From positions 496,001 to 560,000 of the forward strand of contig NZ_FTOC01000001.1 in the NCBI RefSeq assembly GCF_900156645.1: 64,000 nt of DNA. The letters run 5' to 3'. This stretch comes from Salimicrobium flavidum. GTDB taxonomy: Bacteria; Bacillota; Bacilli; Bacillales; Halobacillaceae. Both the position numbers and the translations under genes were made by a program. Of the stretch, positions 8,998 to 16,754 are shown piece after piece. Numbering within the stretch: the stretch's first letter is position 1; each line of letters opens with the position of its first letter. The notes beneath the pieces were generated by a model that did not search any database, was not told the DNA's origin, and worked only from the letters and a program-made list of their open reading frames with translations.

Positions 8998-9009
8998 AGG
9001 TGAAGAACA

Positions 9010-9168
9010 ATGCAAAATATTTTATTAGCATGTGCTGTAATTTTCTGTTTCGTATTTACCGGATTCTCAATAGCCGTGGAACTATTTCTGCTTGCCGTAC
9101 TTTTTTTCTTAGCAGGAGGCGGCATTATGGGATATGGTATCAAAATCAACAAACAAAGAAGCGCTTGA
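9010..9168 (+). CDS. ylaF: YlaF-like small membrane protein (DUF5325)
   Basis: 52-residue protein, too short for most gene callers, starting at ATG 9010 behind GAGGTGAAG. Two hydrophobic helices (residues about 2-22 and 24-45) are followed by a short basic tail (KINKQRSA). Length, topology and position beside suhB fit the YlaF/DUF5325 family. A strong bidirectional terminator follows 40 bp downstream. Function unknown. Gene reality is well supported by the ribosome site, the terminator and clean hydrophobicity. Confidence 0.75.
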   Translation: MQNILLACAVIFCFVFTGFSIAVELFLLAVLFFLAGGGIMGYGIKINKQRSA

Positions 9169-9209
9169 TTGGCAATTGAGCGGTTCATCTCATAATTGGC
9201 AAAAATTAT

Positions 9210-9241
9210 AAAGGACCTCCTGATATTTCGGGAGGTCCTTT
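9210..9241. terminator. Bidirectional terminator, ylaF / suhB
   Basis: An 11-bp perfect stem (AAAGGACCTCC/GGAGGTCCTTT) with a 10-nt loop between convergent genes. Confidence 0.85.
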
Positions 9242-9286
9242 TCACATCTTAATGTAAGCTATTCATATGACTAGAAGCCAGTTGCT

Positions 9287-10090
9287 TTATTCTTCTTTCA
9301 ACGATATATAAGTAGTCGAAACTTCTTCGTGTATATTCGCTCTCGTGGCACAGACAGAGGTTCGGTCAAGCATTGACAAAGGTTTGCCATCTCCTGTAGT
9401 GACCACTCCTCCGACTTCTTCTACTATTACTTTTCCAGCGGCGATATCCCATGGCATTAGACTCATAGTTACGTAACCATCAAGCAGCCCTTCCGCAACA
9501 TAAGCGAACTCAAGTGCGGCTGATCCATAGGACCTCGTGCTTCTTAGCCGTTTCACAAGTTCGCGTATCCCTTTTGCATCTACTCGTTTATTCTCATCAA
9601 GCAGCCAAGTGGTATTCAATGAAAAGATAGAACGTTTAAGTGGTCGTTCCACTGATAATCCAGGAAGTAACTTACCGTTAAGGTGTGCGCCTTCATCACG
9701 CACTGCCGTATATAGATTATCATTCATAACGTCATAGATTATTCCGATCTCTCCTACCCCGTCTTCAAAGACACCGACCGAGATCGCAAAGTTCTGCTGT
9801 TGATGCACAAAATTCATCGTCCCGTCAATCGGATCTACAATCCAGACGACCCCATTCAAATCAAATATATCATCGCCCATACCTTCTTCTCCAAATAATC
9901 GGTGCTCAGGATACTCCGTTCTTATTTTATCCGCAAAAAATTGTTCGGTATCCTGATCCATCTGTGTGACAAGATCGTCCGGGTTGGACTTTGTTTCTAT
10001 GTGCAATGGTTCACCGATATTTTCCCTGATATGCTTACCGGCCTCAAGCACCCAGGATTTTGCTTTTTGAAATATTTGCTGTTTATCCAT
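9287..10090 (-). CDS. suhB: Inositol monophosphatase family protein
   Basis: 267-residue magnesium- or lithium-sensitive-type phosphatase of the IMPase/SuhB family. All metal-site motifs are present: FGEEG (about residue 67), WIVDPIDGTMNF (about 82-93) and WDIAAGKVIVEE (about 208). It corresponds to B. subtilis YktC/SuhB by neighbourhood (yktA-yktB). Substrate in vivo is uncertain; inositol-1-phosphate or NADP(H)-type phosphates are known for relatives. Confidence 0.92.
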   Translation of the reverse strand: MDKQQIFQKAKSWVLEAGKHIRENIGEPLHIETKSNPDDLVTQMDQDTEQFFADKIRTEYPEHRLFGEEGMGDDIFDLNGVVWIVDPIDGTMNFVHQQQNFAISVGVFEDGVGEIGIIYDVMNDNLYTAVRDEGAHLNGKLLPGLSVERPLKRSIFSLNTTWLLDENKRVDAKGIRELVKRLRSTRSYGSAALEFAYVAEGLLDGYVTMSLMPWDIAAGKVIVEEVGGVVTTGDGKPLSMLDRTSVCATRANIHEEVSTTYISLKEE

Positions 10091-10186
10091 AAGTCGAACT
10101 CCTTTTCATCCATGTCTTATCTCATGTTATCAAAAGGAGCGACCCTTTACACGAAATTGAATTGCAATCATTTCCTTTTGTCTACA

Positions 10187-10354
10187 CTACTTTCTTCCAC
10201 TCAACGAAGCTAACCTCATTTTACTCCATGAAATCTGGTGTTCGTCATTCTCCTGCAAGGCGCGGAACAAGAATTCCAATTCCCGGTCTATCTCTTCTTC
10301 CACGGACAGCAGCTTTTCATCCCTTTCCCTTAAGATGTCGACAGCTTTTCTCAT
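10187..10354 (-). CDS. Short charged helical hypothetical protein
   Basis: 55 residues from ATG 10354, which has a GGGAGG site; the longer frame to 10375 lacks one. The sequence (MRKAVDILRERDEKLLSVEE and onward) is strongly helical and charged, with no cysteines and no membrane segment. It lies upstream of suhB on the same strand, 97 bp away, and divergent from yktB. I do not recognise the family. Confidence 0.65.
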   Translation of the reverse strand: MRKAVDILRERDEKLLSVEEEIDRELEFLFRALQENDEHQISWSKMRLASLSGRK

Positions 10355-10489
10355 TACAGATCCTCCCTTCCTCAAAAGCTTTTAATTTACTATTATTTAT
10401 CCGTTTCCCCCGGTTCTGAAACATAAAATTCAACCTTTTCGTATAATTATGTTAGCATTTAAAATGTCAATTTAATTCGAGGTGATAAT

Positions 10490-11113
10490 ATGACTACATT
10501 CAGTGGATTTACAGAAAAAGACTTTGAAGTCTTCCAAATTGATGGGCTCGAGGAAAGGATGGAAGTTCTCAGGTCCAGGGTTTCGCCGAAGCTCGAAGAT
10601 ATAGCCCAAACGATCGCTCCGGACCTTGCAGCACAAACCGGTGATGAGATGTTTGTACACGTAGCGAAACATGCTAGACGCAGTAAAAACCCTCCAGATG
10701 ATACGTGGGCCGCTATAGCCAATAACAAGCGTGGCTATAAAAAAATCCCCCATTTTCAGGTAGGGATGTGGGAGGACAATGTGTTTCTCTGGCTGGCGTT
10801 CATTTACGAAGCTCCGAACAAAGAAGAAATAGCAAAAACTTTCCTCGAAGACTTCGATGCGATAAAGCAGACTATTCCCGATTATTTTGTTCTATCTAAG
10901 GATCACACAAAGAACGAAGGTATTTCATTTTCCGAGAGCACGTTGAATGAGACGCTCACCCGCTTCCGGGACGTGAAAAAAGGAGAGTTCCTTGTAGGGC
11001 GACGCATTTCTTCAGACGACGATATCCTAAAAGACAAGCAGTCCTTCATCCGGGAAGCGAAAGAAACATTCGAGACACTACTTCCTATTTACGAAAAAGC
11101 ATTAAGAACCTAA
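10490..11113 (+). CDS. yktB: YktB family protein (DUF1054, UPF0637)
   Basis: 207-residue cytosolic protein of the YktB/UPF0637 family, about the usual length. Recognised from MTTFSGFTEKDFEVFQIDGL at the N-terminus and the HFQVGMWEDNVFLWLAFIYE core. Start ATG 10490 follows a CGAGGTGAT site. It lies in the same yktA-yktB-suhB cluster as in B. subtilis, on the opposite strand to yktA. A structure is known for a homologue but no biochemical role is established. Confidence 0.9.
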   Translation: MTTFSGFTEKDFEVFQIDGLEERMEVLRSRVSPKLEDIAQTIAPDLAAQTGDEMFVHVAKHARRSKNPPDDTWAAIANNKRGYKKIPHFQVGMWEDNVFLWLAFIYEAPNKEEIAKTFLEDFDAIKQTIPDYFVLSKDHTKNEGISFSESTLNETLTRFRDVKKGEFLVGRRISSDDDILKDKQSFIREAKETFETLLPIYEKALRT

Positions 11114-11156
11114 AAAATGTAAAGAGGGCTTCAGTCGAAGCCCTCTTTACATTTTT
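11113..11156. terminator. Bidirectional terminator, yktB / yktA
   Basis: A 20-bp perfect stem with a 4-nt loop directly after yktB, with T runs on both strands. The right arm overlaps the last codons of yktA. Confidence 0.92.
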
Positions 11157-11416
11157 ATATTTACTACGTCTGCGTTGTTCGCTTCTTTAACCACATGATA
11201 GGCCGAATAACCAGAAGCACGTTCAAATGATTTGAATAGCTGTTTTTCTTCGCTTTTGGAAGGAACTACCTGTTTGAATCGCTTATACGCATCCATGAGT
11301 TTCCCTTTTTCCACGCCATTTTCATAAGCTTCTTCGACCAGTGAATAAAAGTTCACGACATCTATAATTTCTTCTTTCGACCAATATTCTTCATCTATAG
11401 GATAAGTGTAATCCAC
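11147..11416 (-). CDS. yktA: YktA family protein (UPF0223)
   Basis: 89-residue small helical protein of the UPF0223 family, the usual length. Conserved features are MDYTYPIDEEYWSKEEIIDV at the N-terminus, the FYSLVEEAYE helix and the KQVVPSKSEEKQLFKSFE stretch. It follows the nitronate monooxygenase gene by 6 bp and is probably co-transcribed with it. Function unknown. Confidence 0.9.
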   Translation of the reverse strand: MDYTYPIDEEYWSKEEIIDVVNFYSLVEEAYENGVEKGKLMDAYKRFKQVVPSKSEEKQLFKSFERASGYSAYHVVKEANNADVVNIKM

Positions 11417-11422
11417 CGTTCC

Positions 11423-12379
11423 TCACCTCCATTTGTCACTTATATAATCTGCTTCCTCTTTTATTTTATCAAATAATTGCTGAACACTCAGCTCTTCATG
11501 GATTCTGGCCGAGACCTGCCCTGCCCATCCAAACCCTTGTTTTTCTAACCCCATATGAATGAAACTTTTATTTGCCTCTCCTGAAATGAGTGTTTTCAAT
11601 TTATCATAATCTGCACCCTGTTTCTCCAAAGCAAGGATTTGATCAGTCCAATCGTTCGCCAGTACTCTTGCAGGAGTACCTAGCGATATTTTGATCACCG
11701 TCGTGCCTTCATCAGTCGCATCCAGAATACTCTGTTTGTATTTTTCATGAGCATGCAGACACTCTTTCGTCGCAATAAACCTCGTTCCCATTTCCACACC
11801 TTCGGCCCCAAGAGCAAGGGCAGCCATCACTCCCCGTCCATCCGAAATACCCCCAGATGCAATAACCGGGATTTCTACAGTATCAACCACCTCAGGAGTA
11901 AGAATGAAGGTACCAGTATCCGAGCGGCCAATATGACCTCCGCCTTCCTGTCCCACAACCATCACAGCATCAGCCCCAAGTTCCTCAGCTTTTTTTGCTT
12001 GTCGCTTTGCAGCTACCAATACCAACTTCTTAATCCCTGTATTACTCAACATATCGAGTACACCTTTCGGATTGCCTCCAGTTACAGAAACCACCGGCAC
12101 CTGCTCTTCAATCGCCACTTGCACCATATCTTCATAAGGTCTTCCATGGCTTCCTATAGCAAAATTGACACCGAATGGATGAACGGTTTTATTCCTGGTT
12201 TTATGTATTTCTTCACGAAGTTTTTCCGGAGATTCCAGGCTCATAGCCGTAATTTGTCCCAGACCTCCTGCATTCGATACGGCAGAAGCAAGTTCAGAAT
12301 AAGCAAGGTATGCAAGCCCCCCTTGAATAACCGGGTATCGGATAGAAAGCAATTCCGTGATTTTTGTTTTCCAATTCAT
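11423..12379 (-). CDS. Nitronate monooxygenase / FabK-type FMN enzyme
   Basis: 318-residue TIM-barrel flavoprotein of the 2-nitropropane dioxygenase family. N-terminal YPVIQGGLAY, the flavin-phosphate loop GQEGGGHIGR (about residues 143-152) and the second glycine motif PVIASGGISDGRG are visible. Relatives either oxidise alkyl nitronates or act as enoyl-ACP reductase (FabK); the sequence alone does not separate them and the lack of fatty-acid synthesis neighbours favours the nitronate role. Start ATG 12379 has a GGAGGGGG site close upstream. Confidence 0.85.
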   Translation of the reverse strand: MNWKTKITELLSIRYPVIQGGLAYLAYSELASAVSNAGGLGQITAMSLESPEKLREEIHKTRNKTVHPFGVNFAIGSHGRPYEDMVQVAIEEQVPVVSVTGGNPKGVLDMLSNTGIKKLVLVAAKRQAKKAEELGADAVMVVGQEGGGHIGRSDTGTFILTPEVVDTVEIPVIASGGISDGRGVMAALALGAEGVEMGTRFIATKECLHAHEKYKQSILDATDEGTTVIKISLGTPARVLANDWTDQILALEKQGADYDKLKTLISGEANKSFIHMGLEKQGFGWAGQVSARIHEELSVQQLFDKIKEEADYISDKWR

Positions 12380-12471
12380 ATAATAGCCCCCTCCTCATTT
12401 CAGTTTAGCATACATGAATAAAATGAATGCCAATCTAAAATCAAAGATTCAATTTATAGGTCATACAAAAT

Positions 12472-12502
12472 GAAAGAAGCCACCGAAATCGGCAGCTTCT
12501 TC
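12472..12502 (-). terminator. Terminator of the SR1-type RNA
   Basis: On the minus strand a GAAGAAGCTGCCGA arm pairs with TCGGTGGCTTCTTT (G-U pairs included), closed by a small loop and followed by CATTTTG. It lies 11 bp after the peptide stop. Confidence 0.75.
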
Positions 12503-12512
12503 CGTAAAATAG

Positions 12513-12617
12513 TTATTTAGTATTGCAAGTCGGGCAAGTACTGTAAAGCGTCGAAACCTTTTCATTCTCGAAATGTTCAATTACCCTTTGACAGTCTTGG
12601 CATACGATAGTTCCCAT
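12513..12617 (-). CDS. SR1P, GapA-binding small peptide
   Basis: 34-residue peptide from ATG 12617 behind GAGAGGATGG. It starts MGTIVCQDCQ and continues with IEHFENEKVSTLY, clearly matching the SR1P family, in which SR1P binds glyceraldehyde-3-phosphate dehydrogenase GapA and supports its association with RNase J1. Four cysteines in two CxxC pairs (C6, C9, C28, C31) suggest metal binding. RNase J1 (rnjA) is encoded elsewhere in this window. Encoded within the SR1-type RNA. Confidence 0.88.
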   Translation of the reverse strand: MGTIVCQDCQRVIEHFENEKVSTLYSTCPTCNTK

Positions 12618-12639
12618 TTTGCATCCATCCTCTCTTTTT

Positions 12640-12653
12640 TGTAATCGCTTTCA
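12640..12653 (-). promoter_or_regulatory. CRE-like CcpA site in the SR1 leader
   Basis: TGAAAGCGATTACA on the minus strand fits the CcpA operator consensus TGNAANCGNTNNCA at every defined position. It lies at about +5 to +18 of the predicted transcript, a position where CcpA would block elongation. Mild CcpA control of SR1 is known in B. subtilis. Confidence 0.7.
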
Positions 12654-12663
12654 ATGTAGTTTC

Positions 12664-12692
12664 ATTATAAGTGGGAAAAACAAGAAAGTCAA
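12664..12692 (-). promoter_or_regulatory. Sigma-A promoter of the SR1-type RNA
   Basis: On the minus strand TTGACT (12687-12692), 17 bp, TATAAT (12664-12669). Predicted transcription start is near 12657. Confidence 0.85.
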
Positions 12693-12693
12693 T

Positions 12694-12726
12694 GGTATAG
12701 TATAACTTTTTTATAAAAATGTCATA
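12694..12726 (-). promoter_or_regulatory. Putative CcpN operators upstream of SR1
   Basis: Two sites resemble the CcpN motif TRTGHYATAYW: TATGACATTTT at 12716-12726 (10 of 11) and TATACTATACC at 12694-12704 (9 of 11), the second abutting the -35. CcpN is the main glucose-dependent repressor of SR1 in B. subtilis; the ccpN gene is not in this window. Confidence 0.5.
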
Positions 12727-12861
12727 CTAATTGATTTTAGACTAATCGCGCAAAGTTTTCACCCTATTTAGGGGCTTTATTTATTTGATATTGATATTTT
12801 TTCGCAATGTGAAAAATTGTGGAGGGTATACTGGGCACTTCCGAACCCCCTCACTTCTGTG

Positions 12862-12893
12862 AAAGAAAAAAAGAGACCTTTTAATAGGTCTCA
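12862..12893 (-). terminator. Terminator of the deacetylase lipoprotein gene
   Basis: On the minus strand TGAGACC, an 8-nt loop, GGTCTC and then seven T residues, 6 bp after the stop codon. Confidence 0.85.
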
Positions 12894-12898
12894 AATAA

Positions 12899-13729
12899 TC
12901 AAGGATGTTTTATTTTTTCAGGATCAAGTAAGGTATAACCTTTGTCACGCAAACCTGTCACTATATCTTTCAAAGCGTTGTTCGTCCATTCCCGGTCATG
13001 CATCAGAAGGTTCGCTCCATCTCTTAGTAACGGTGTGTTTACCATAATGTCTGCCAAACTCTCTGCATTCGTATACTCTTCGTTCCAATCATACCCGTAT
13101 GTCCAATTCATGAGAAGCATCCCCTCCTCTTGGACGAGCTGTTTTGAATACTCAGTGTTCTGACCAAAAGGAGCTCGGAAAAAATCAGGCCGCTCTCCTA
13201 TGATTTCTTCGATCCGGTCATTCAAACCTACGATTTCCTCTTTCTGTTCTTTTTCAGTTAAATCGGGCAATGAAGCATGAGTTTGAGTGTGATTACCTAT
13301 CGGAAAACCCATTTCATGAATTTTCTTAAGCATTTCTGCCTCTTCAGGCGTATCCAGGAAGTGTCCATTCACGAAGAAAATGGCAGGAGCATCTTTCTTT
13401 TTAAGTTTTTCCGCCATTTCTACGGCATGTTCGTCAGGAGCATCATCGATAGTCAAAAGTGCCACTTTGGAAGTTTCCTCATTGATAGGGGAAAATGACC
13501 AATCCTCTTGAATCTTATAGTGTGGTTCTGTCACCTTCTTTTTTTCTTCTTTTTCTATGTCTTCAGTACCCTTAACTTCGTCTTCATTCTTTTGTTCATC
13601 CTCTTTCTTTTCTGTTGTCCCTTCTTTTTTATCGGTTTCTTCCTCACTCTTACCTTCCGAAGTTGCATCTCCTGAAGCACTACAGGCCGCCAGAAGGAGA
13701 ACAACAACCATTATAATCCACAATCTCAT
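12899..13729 (-). CDS. Polysaccharide deacetylase (NodB) lipoprotein
   Basis: 276 residues, exported and lipid-anchored. Signal with lipobox LAAC (C16), then a glutamate/lysine-rich linker (about 20-65) that would hold the enzyme off the membrane, then a NodB carbohydrate-esterase domain (about 85-270). Metal motifs are LLTIDDAPDE, where the usual TFDDGP has become TIDDAP but both aspartates remain, and GNHTQTH; FRAPFG is the third motif. Probably removes acetyl groups from peptidoglycan or another surface polymer; the exact substrate is not predictable. Confidence 0.88.
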   Translation of the reverse strand: MRLWIIMVVVLLLAACSASGDATSEGKSEEETDKKEGTTEKKEDEQKNEDEVKGTEDIEKEEKKKVTEPHYKIQEDWSFSPINEETSKVALLTIDDAPDEHAVEMAEKLKKKDAPAIFFVNGHFLDTPEEAEMLKKIHEMGFPIGNHTQTHASLPDLTEKEQKEEIVGLNDRIEEIIGERPDFFRAPFGQNTEYSKQLVQEEGMLLMNWTYGYDWNEEYTNAESLADIMVNTPLLRDGANLLMHDREWTNNALKDIVTGLRDKGYTLLDPEKIKHP

Positions 13730-13868
13730 TATAATTTCCCCCTATAATATTATGTAATTTCTTTAATTATAATATAGTTTCTCCATATTCTCTATTATTC
13801 AAACGAAATTTGTATTACAATATATAAACGTGACTTATCGAGAAGTCTTTAAAAGGTGGTCCCTTAGA

Positions 13869-14948
13869 GTGAAGCAGTATTTGAAACATTTCAAACTATT
13901 CGGCGGACGAACAATCAAGACTGGTATTTCGGTATTTCTTACTGCACTGATTTGTTCTATATTCAACTTACCGGTAATTTTCGCTGTGATTACTGCTGTG
14001 GTTACTATTGAACATACTGCTGTTGCATCGATAAGAAAAGCCGCTGTGCGATTTCCGGCGTCAGCCATTGGAGCGCTCATTGCAGTACTTATGTATTCAA
14101 TGTTCGGCAAAGGGGCACTCACATTCGGCCTGGCTGCAATGCTGACCATCGGGATATGTCACAAACTAAAACTGGATGAGGGTATTCTTGTTGCAACCAT
14201 TACTGCAATTGCTATGATCCCTGATTTTGGAGGAAGTGAAATTGTTTCGTTTATCACAAGGTTGGGTACTACTTCTATTGGTATCGTCGTTTCCACTCTT
14301 GTGAATTTCTTTTTGCTTCCACCCAACTATACACCGACTATATTGCAGAACCTTCATGCGATGAATAAAACTTCAAGTCAACTGCTCAGTAGCATTATTC
14401 TCGATATTACTCACACCGCCAAGCATAAGAAAGCCTTGACGAAAAGGCTCCATCGTCAGTTGACTAGTCGGCTGGAACGAACTGAAAATCTGTTGAATTT
14501 CCAACGTGAAGAATGGAATTATCATCGCCATTCCAGAAAAGACTTGAAACAGCTCGTCTATGTGAAAGAACATTTATCTCTGATGCATCAACTCGCTCAT
14601 CATCTCGGAAATATGATATTCGCAAGAGAAGCATCTCCCTCATTCAGTCAGAGTGAGGTTGATCTCCTTCAGAACCTGAGCACTCATTTCGAACAGACGA
14701 TTATGGATGACCATCACGAGATAAGTGAAGAGCAATTCAAACTTATAGAAGAGCTGGATCGTCTATTCTGGAAATGGCGAGAAGAACACATCCAGAAGAA
14801 CTATGGCTTCAGACATCATTTCGCTTCTGAAGTGGTGTTGGTCTATGAATTGTTGTCTTTCCACGATGTCCTGGAAGAAATGAACCAGTTGACTTCAAAG
14901 CATAGAGCCCATATCATGTCTAATGATGAAAAAAAGAAGAAAGGATGA
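13869..14948 (+). CDS. Aromatic-acid exporter family (ArAE/DUF939) membrane protein
   Basis: 359 residues from GTG 13869, chosen because AAAAGGTGG lies 9 nt before; a frame extension to 13830 has no ribosome site. N-terminal half carries five to six membrane helices typical of the ArAE_1/FUSC-like family, starting GGRTIKTGISVFLTALI. The C-terminal half (about 165-359) is a cytosolic helical domain rich in charged residues. Relatives such as YqjA are linked to membrane integrity; substrate is unknown. It ends 7 bp before the BCCT transporter, so the two are likely one operon. Confidence 0.82.
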   Translation: MKQYLKHFKLFGGRTIKTGISVFLTALICSIFNLPVIFAVITAVVTIEHTAVASIRKAAVRFPASAIGALIAVLMYSMFGKGALTFGLAAMLTIGICHKLKLDEGILVATITAIAMIPDFGGSEIVSFITRLGTTSIGIVVSTLVNFFLLPPNYTPTILQNLHAMNKTSSQLLSSIILDITHTAKHKKALTKRLHRQLTSRLERTENLLNFQREEWNYHRHSRKDLKQLVYVKEHLSLMHQLAHHLGNMIFAREASPSFSQSEVDLLQNLSTHFEQTIMDDHHEISEEQFKLIEELDRLFWKWREEHIQKNYGFRHHFASEVVLVYELLSFHDVLEEMNQLTSKHRAHIMSNDEKKKKG

Positions 14949-14955
14949 ACACTTG

Positions 14956-16488
14956 ATGAATCAAGTAACAAAAGTATTCTACATTTCAGTAGTTATCGCA
15001 TTCTTATTTATCGGATGGGGAGTCATCCCGGAAAGCGTACTACCAAACGGTAACCTCTCTACTGTTACTACACAAATCCAAGGGTTCCTCACCGAAAAAT
15101 TCGGATGGTTCTACCTGCTTTCCACTACAGGATTTGTAATCTTTGCGATCTACTTAGTTTTCTCGAAGTATGGAAGATTGAAACTAGGAAAACCGGAAGA
15201 TGAACCGGAATATCCATACATCACATGGTTTGCTATGCTTTTCAGTGCCGGTATGGGAATCGGGCTTGTTTTCTGGGGAGCTGCAGAGCCACTATCCCAC
15301 TTCCATACACCAGCTGTACCTGAGCAATCAAGTCAGACGCCTGACGCGGCCTATTCAGCTATGAAGTATACATTCTTCCACTGGGGACTTCACCCTTGGG
15401 CTGTTTATGCTACACTAGCTTTGGCCCTTGCGTATTTCAAATTCAGAAAAGGTGCCCCGGGAGTTATTAGTACAGCACTAGTACCACTACTTGGTGAAAA
15501 ACGAATCCAGGGACCTATCGGAACTATCGTTGATTCAATTGCAGTATTCGCCACCATCTTTGGTGTAGCTACGTCTCTCGGACTGGGAGCACTTCAGATT
15601 TCCAGTGGGCTCTCTTTTACATTTTCCGGTTTGGAGAATACATTCACCCTTCAATTCATCATCATTGTAGCAGTAACCGTGCTGTTCATGGCTTCCGCAA
15701 TGACAGGACTGAACAAGGGGATCAAGTATTTAAGTAATACGAACATCGTGTTAGCTTTACTGTTACTGCTTTTCATGATTTTTGCAGGGCCGACAAACTT
15801 TATCATGGACTTCTTCACGACTTCATTCGGTGCTTATATTAGAGATTTACCATATATGAGTTTCCGGTTGACACCGTTCTCCCAGGACAATTCATGGATC
15901 CAAGATTGGACTATCTTCTACTGGGCATGGTGGATTTCCTGGGCTCCTTTCGTAGGAACGTTTATCGCCCGCGTGTCCCGTGGTCGTACAATCCGCGAAT
16001 TTGTCCTTGGTGTCCTGCTCGTGCCGACTATTTTCGGTGCCCTATGGTTCTCCGCGTTTGGTGGAGCGACAATCGGCCTAGAATATTTTGACGGTATCGA
16101 CGTCTTTTCTGATATGTCAGAACTCGGTACGGAAGTTGCTTTGTTCTCCATGCTTGAGCACGTACCGTTTGGCTCAGTAATGTCTATCGTCGGCCTGCTC
16201 CTGATCGGTACATTCTTTATCACTTCTGCAGACTCAGCTACTTTCGTTCTCGGAATGCAGACGACAAATGGCAGCCTGAACCCGAATCGTAGAGTTAAAT
16301 TTACATGGGGGGTCATACAGGCCGGAGCAGCATCCGTATTACTTTGGCAAGGTGGATTGAGTGCTTTGCAGACCGCTGCAATCATCTCTGCCTTCCCGTT
16401 CACTTTTATTTTGATTATGATTTGTTTCTCCCTTATGATCGCATTCAAAGAAGAAGCAAAACTCGTCGACTTGAAAAAGAAAAAATAG
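14956..16488 (+). CDS. opuD: BCCT-family glycine betaine transporter (OpuD-like)
   Basis: 510-residue secondary transporter importing betaine-type compatible solutes with sodium, the main way halotolerant bacilli adjust turgor. Twelve hydrophobic segments. The glycine-rich TM3 segment (FSAGMGIGLVFWGAAEPLSH) and the tryptophan box (DWTIFYWAWWISWAPFVG) of betaine carriers are both intact, followed by FIARVSRGRTIREF. Start ATG 14956 has GAAAGG 11 nt before; the frame can be extended 11 codons into the previous gene. Length equals B. subtilis OpuD (512). Solute choice among betaine, choline and ectoine is not fixed by the sequence. Confidence 0.9.
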   Translation: MNQVTKVFYISVVIAFLFIGWGVIPESVLPNGNLSTVTTQIQGFLTEKFGWFYLLSTTGFVIFAIYLVFSKYGRLKLGKPEDEPEYPYITWFAMLFSAGMGIGLVFWGAAEPLSHFHTPAVPEQSSQTPDAAYSAMKYTFFHWGLHPWAVYATLALALAYFKFRKGAPGVISTALVPLLGEKRIQGPIGTIVDSIAVFATIFGVATSLGLGALQISSGLSFTFSGLENTFTLQFIIIVAVTVLFMASAMTGLNKGIKYLSNTNIVLALLLLLFMIFAGPTNFIMDFFTTSFGAYIRDLPYMSFRLTPFSQDNSWIQDWTIFYWAWWISWAPFVGTFIARVSRGRTIREFVLGVLLVPTIFGALWFSAFGGATIGLEYFDGIDVFSDMSELGTEVALFSMLEHVPFGSVMSIVGLLLIGTFFITSADSATFVLGMQTTNGSLNPNRRVKFTWGVIQAGAASVLLWQGGLSALQTAAIISAFPFTFILIMICFSLMIAFKEEAKLVDLKKKK

Positions 16489-16495
16489 CTTTTTT

Positions 16496-16523
16496 AAAGC
16501 GTCCGGAAATCCGGACGCTTTTT
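16496..16523 (+). terminator. Terminator of the ArAE-BCCT operon
   Basis: An 11-bp GC-rich stem (AAAGCGTCCGG/CCGGACGCTTT) with a 4-nt loop and a T run, 8 bp after the stop. Confidence 0.92.
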
Positions 16524-16552
16524 TTGATTCACATTAGAGCATAGTGTGTAAT
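16524..16552 (+). promoter_or_regulatory. Sigma-A promoter before a small open frame
   Basis: TTGATT (16524-16529), 17 bp, TGTAAT (16547-16552), immediately after the opuD terminator. It would drive the 38-codon frame at 16575 and perhaps the gene at 16755. Confidence 0.5.
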
Positions 16553-16574
16553 CCGTCGAGTAAAAGGTAAAGTT

Positions 16575-16691
16575 ATGTTTAGAACACATCTGAATATGTT
16601 CCAGGATAAAGAAAAAACTTCAGATTTTTTTCGTTTTAATGACCCTAATCTACAAATGGATGACTTTTCCTTAACATTTCAATTACATTAA
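16575..16691 (+). CDS. Putative 38-residue peptide
   Basis: ATG 16575 lies 7 nt after AAAGG and 23 bp downstream of a good sigma-A promoter. The product begins MFRTHLNMFQDKEKTSDFFR and is hydrophilic with several phenylalanines. I do not recognise it. It may be a real small protein, a leader peptide for the gene at 16755, or chance. Confidence 0.35.
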   Translation: MFRTHLNMFQDKEKTSDFFRFNDPNLQMDDFSLTFQLH

Positions 16692-16754
16692 CGGTTTTTC
16701 TTCCTATCTTTGTTATTCTTTATATAGAGATAAACGGAAGGAGACGAGCGTGTA

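Larger units (their letters stand above)
12472..12657 (-). ncRNA. sr1: SR1-type dual-function regulatory RNA
   Basis: Inferred transcript of about 186 nt from the promoter at 12664-12692 to the terminator at 12472-12502, encoding the SR1P peptide. B. subtilis SR1 is about 205 nt, pairs with ahrC mRNA and encodes SR1P. Size, promoter class, peptide and control sites all agree with that RNA; the base-pairing function was not tested here. Confidence 0.7.

Noticed and set aside
8886-9245. 119-codon minus-strand frame over the ylaF-like gene
   Set aside because: Opposite strand has a better small gene with ribosome site and terminator; this frame spans the terminator and has low-complexity serine/lysine content.
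10459-10753. Two minus-strand frames at the start of yktB
   Set aside because: Shadow of yktB; no start signal.
12817-13047. 76-codon plus-strand frame opposite the deacetylase gene end
   Set aside because: Runs through the terminator and antisense to the NodB domain; no plausible start signal.
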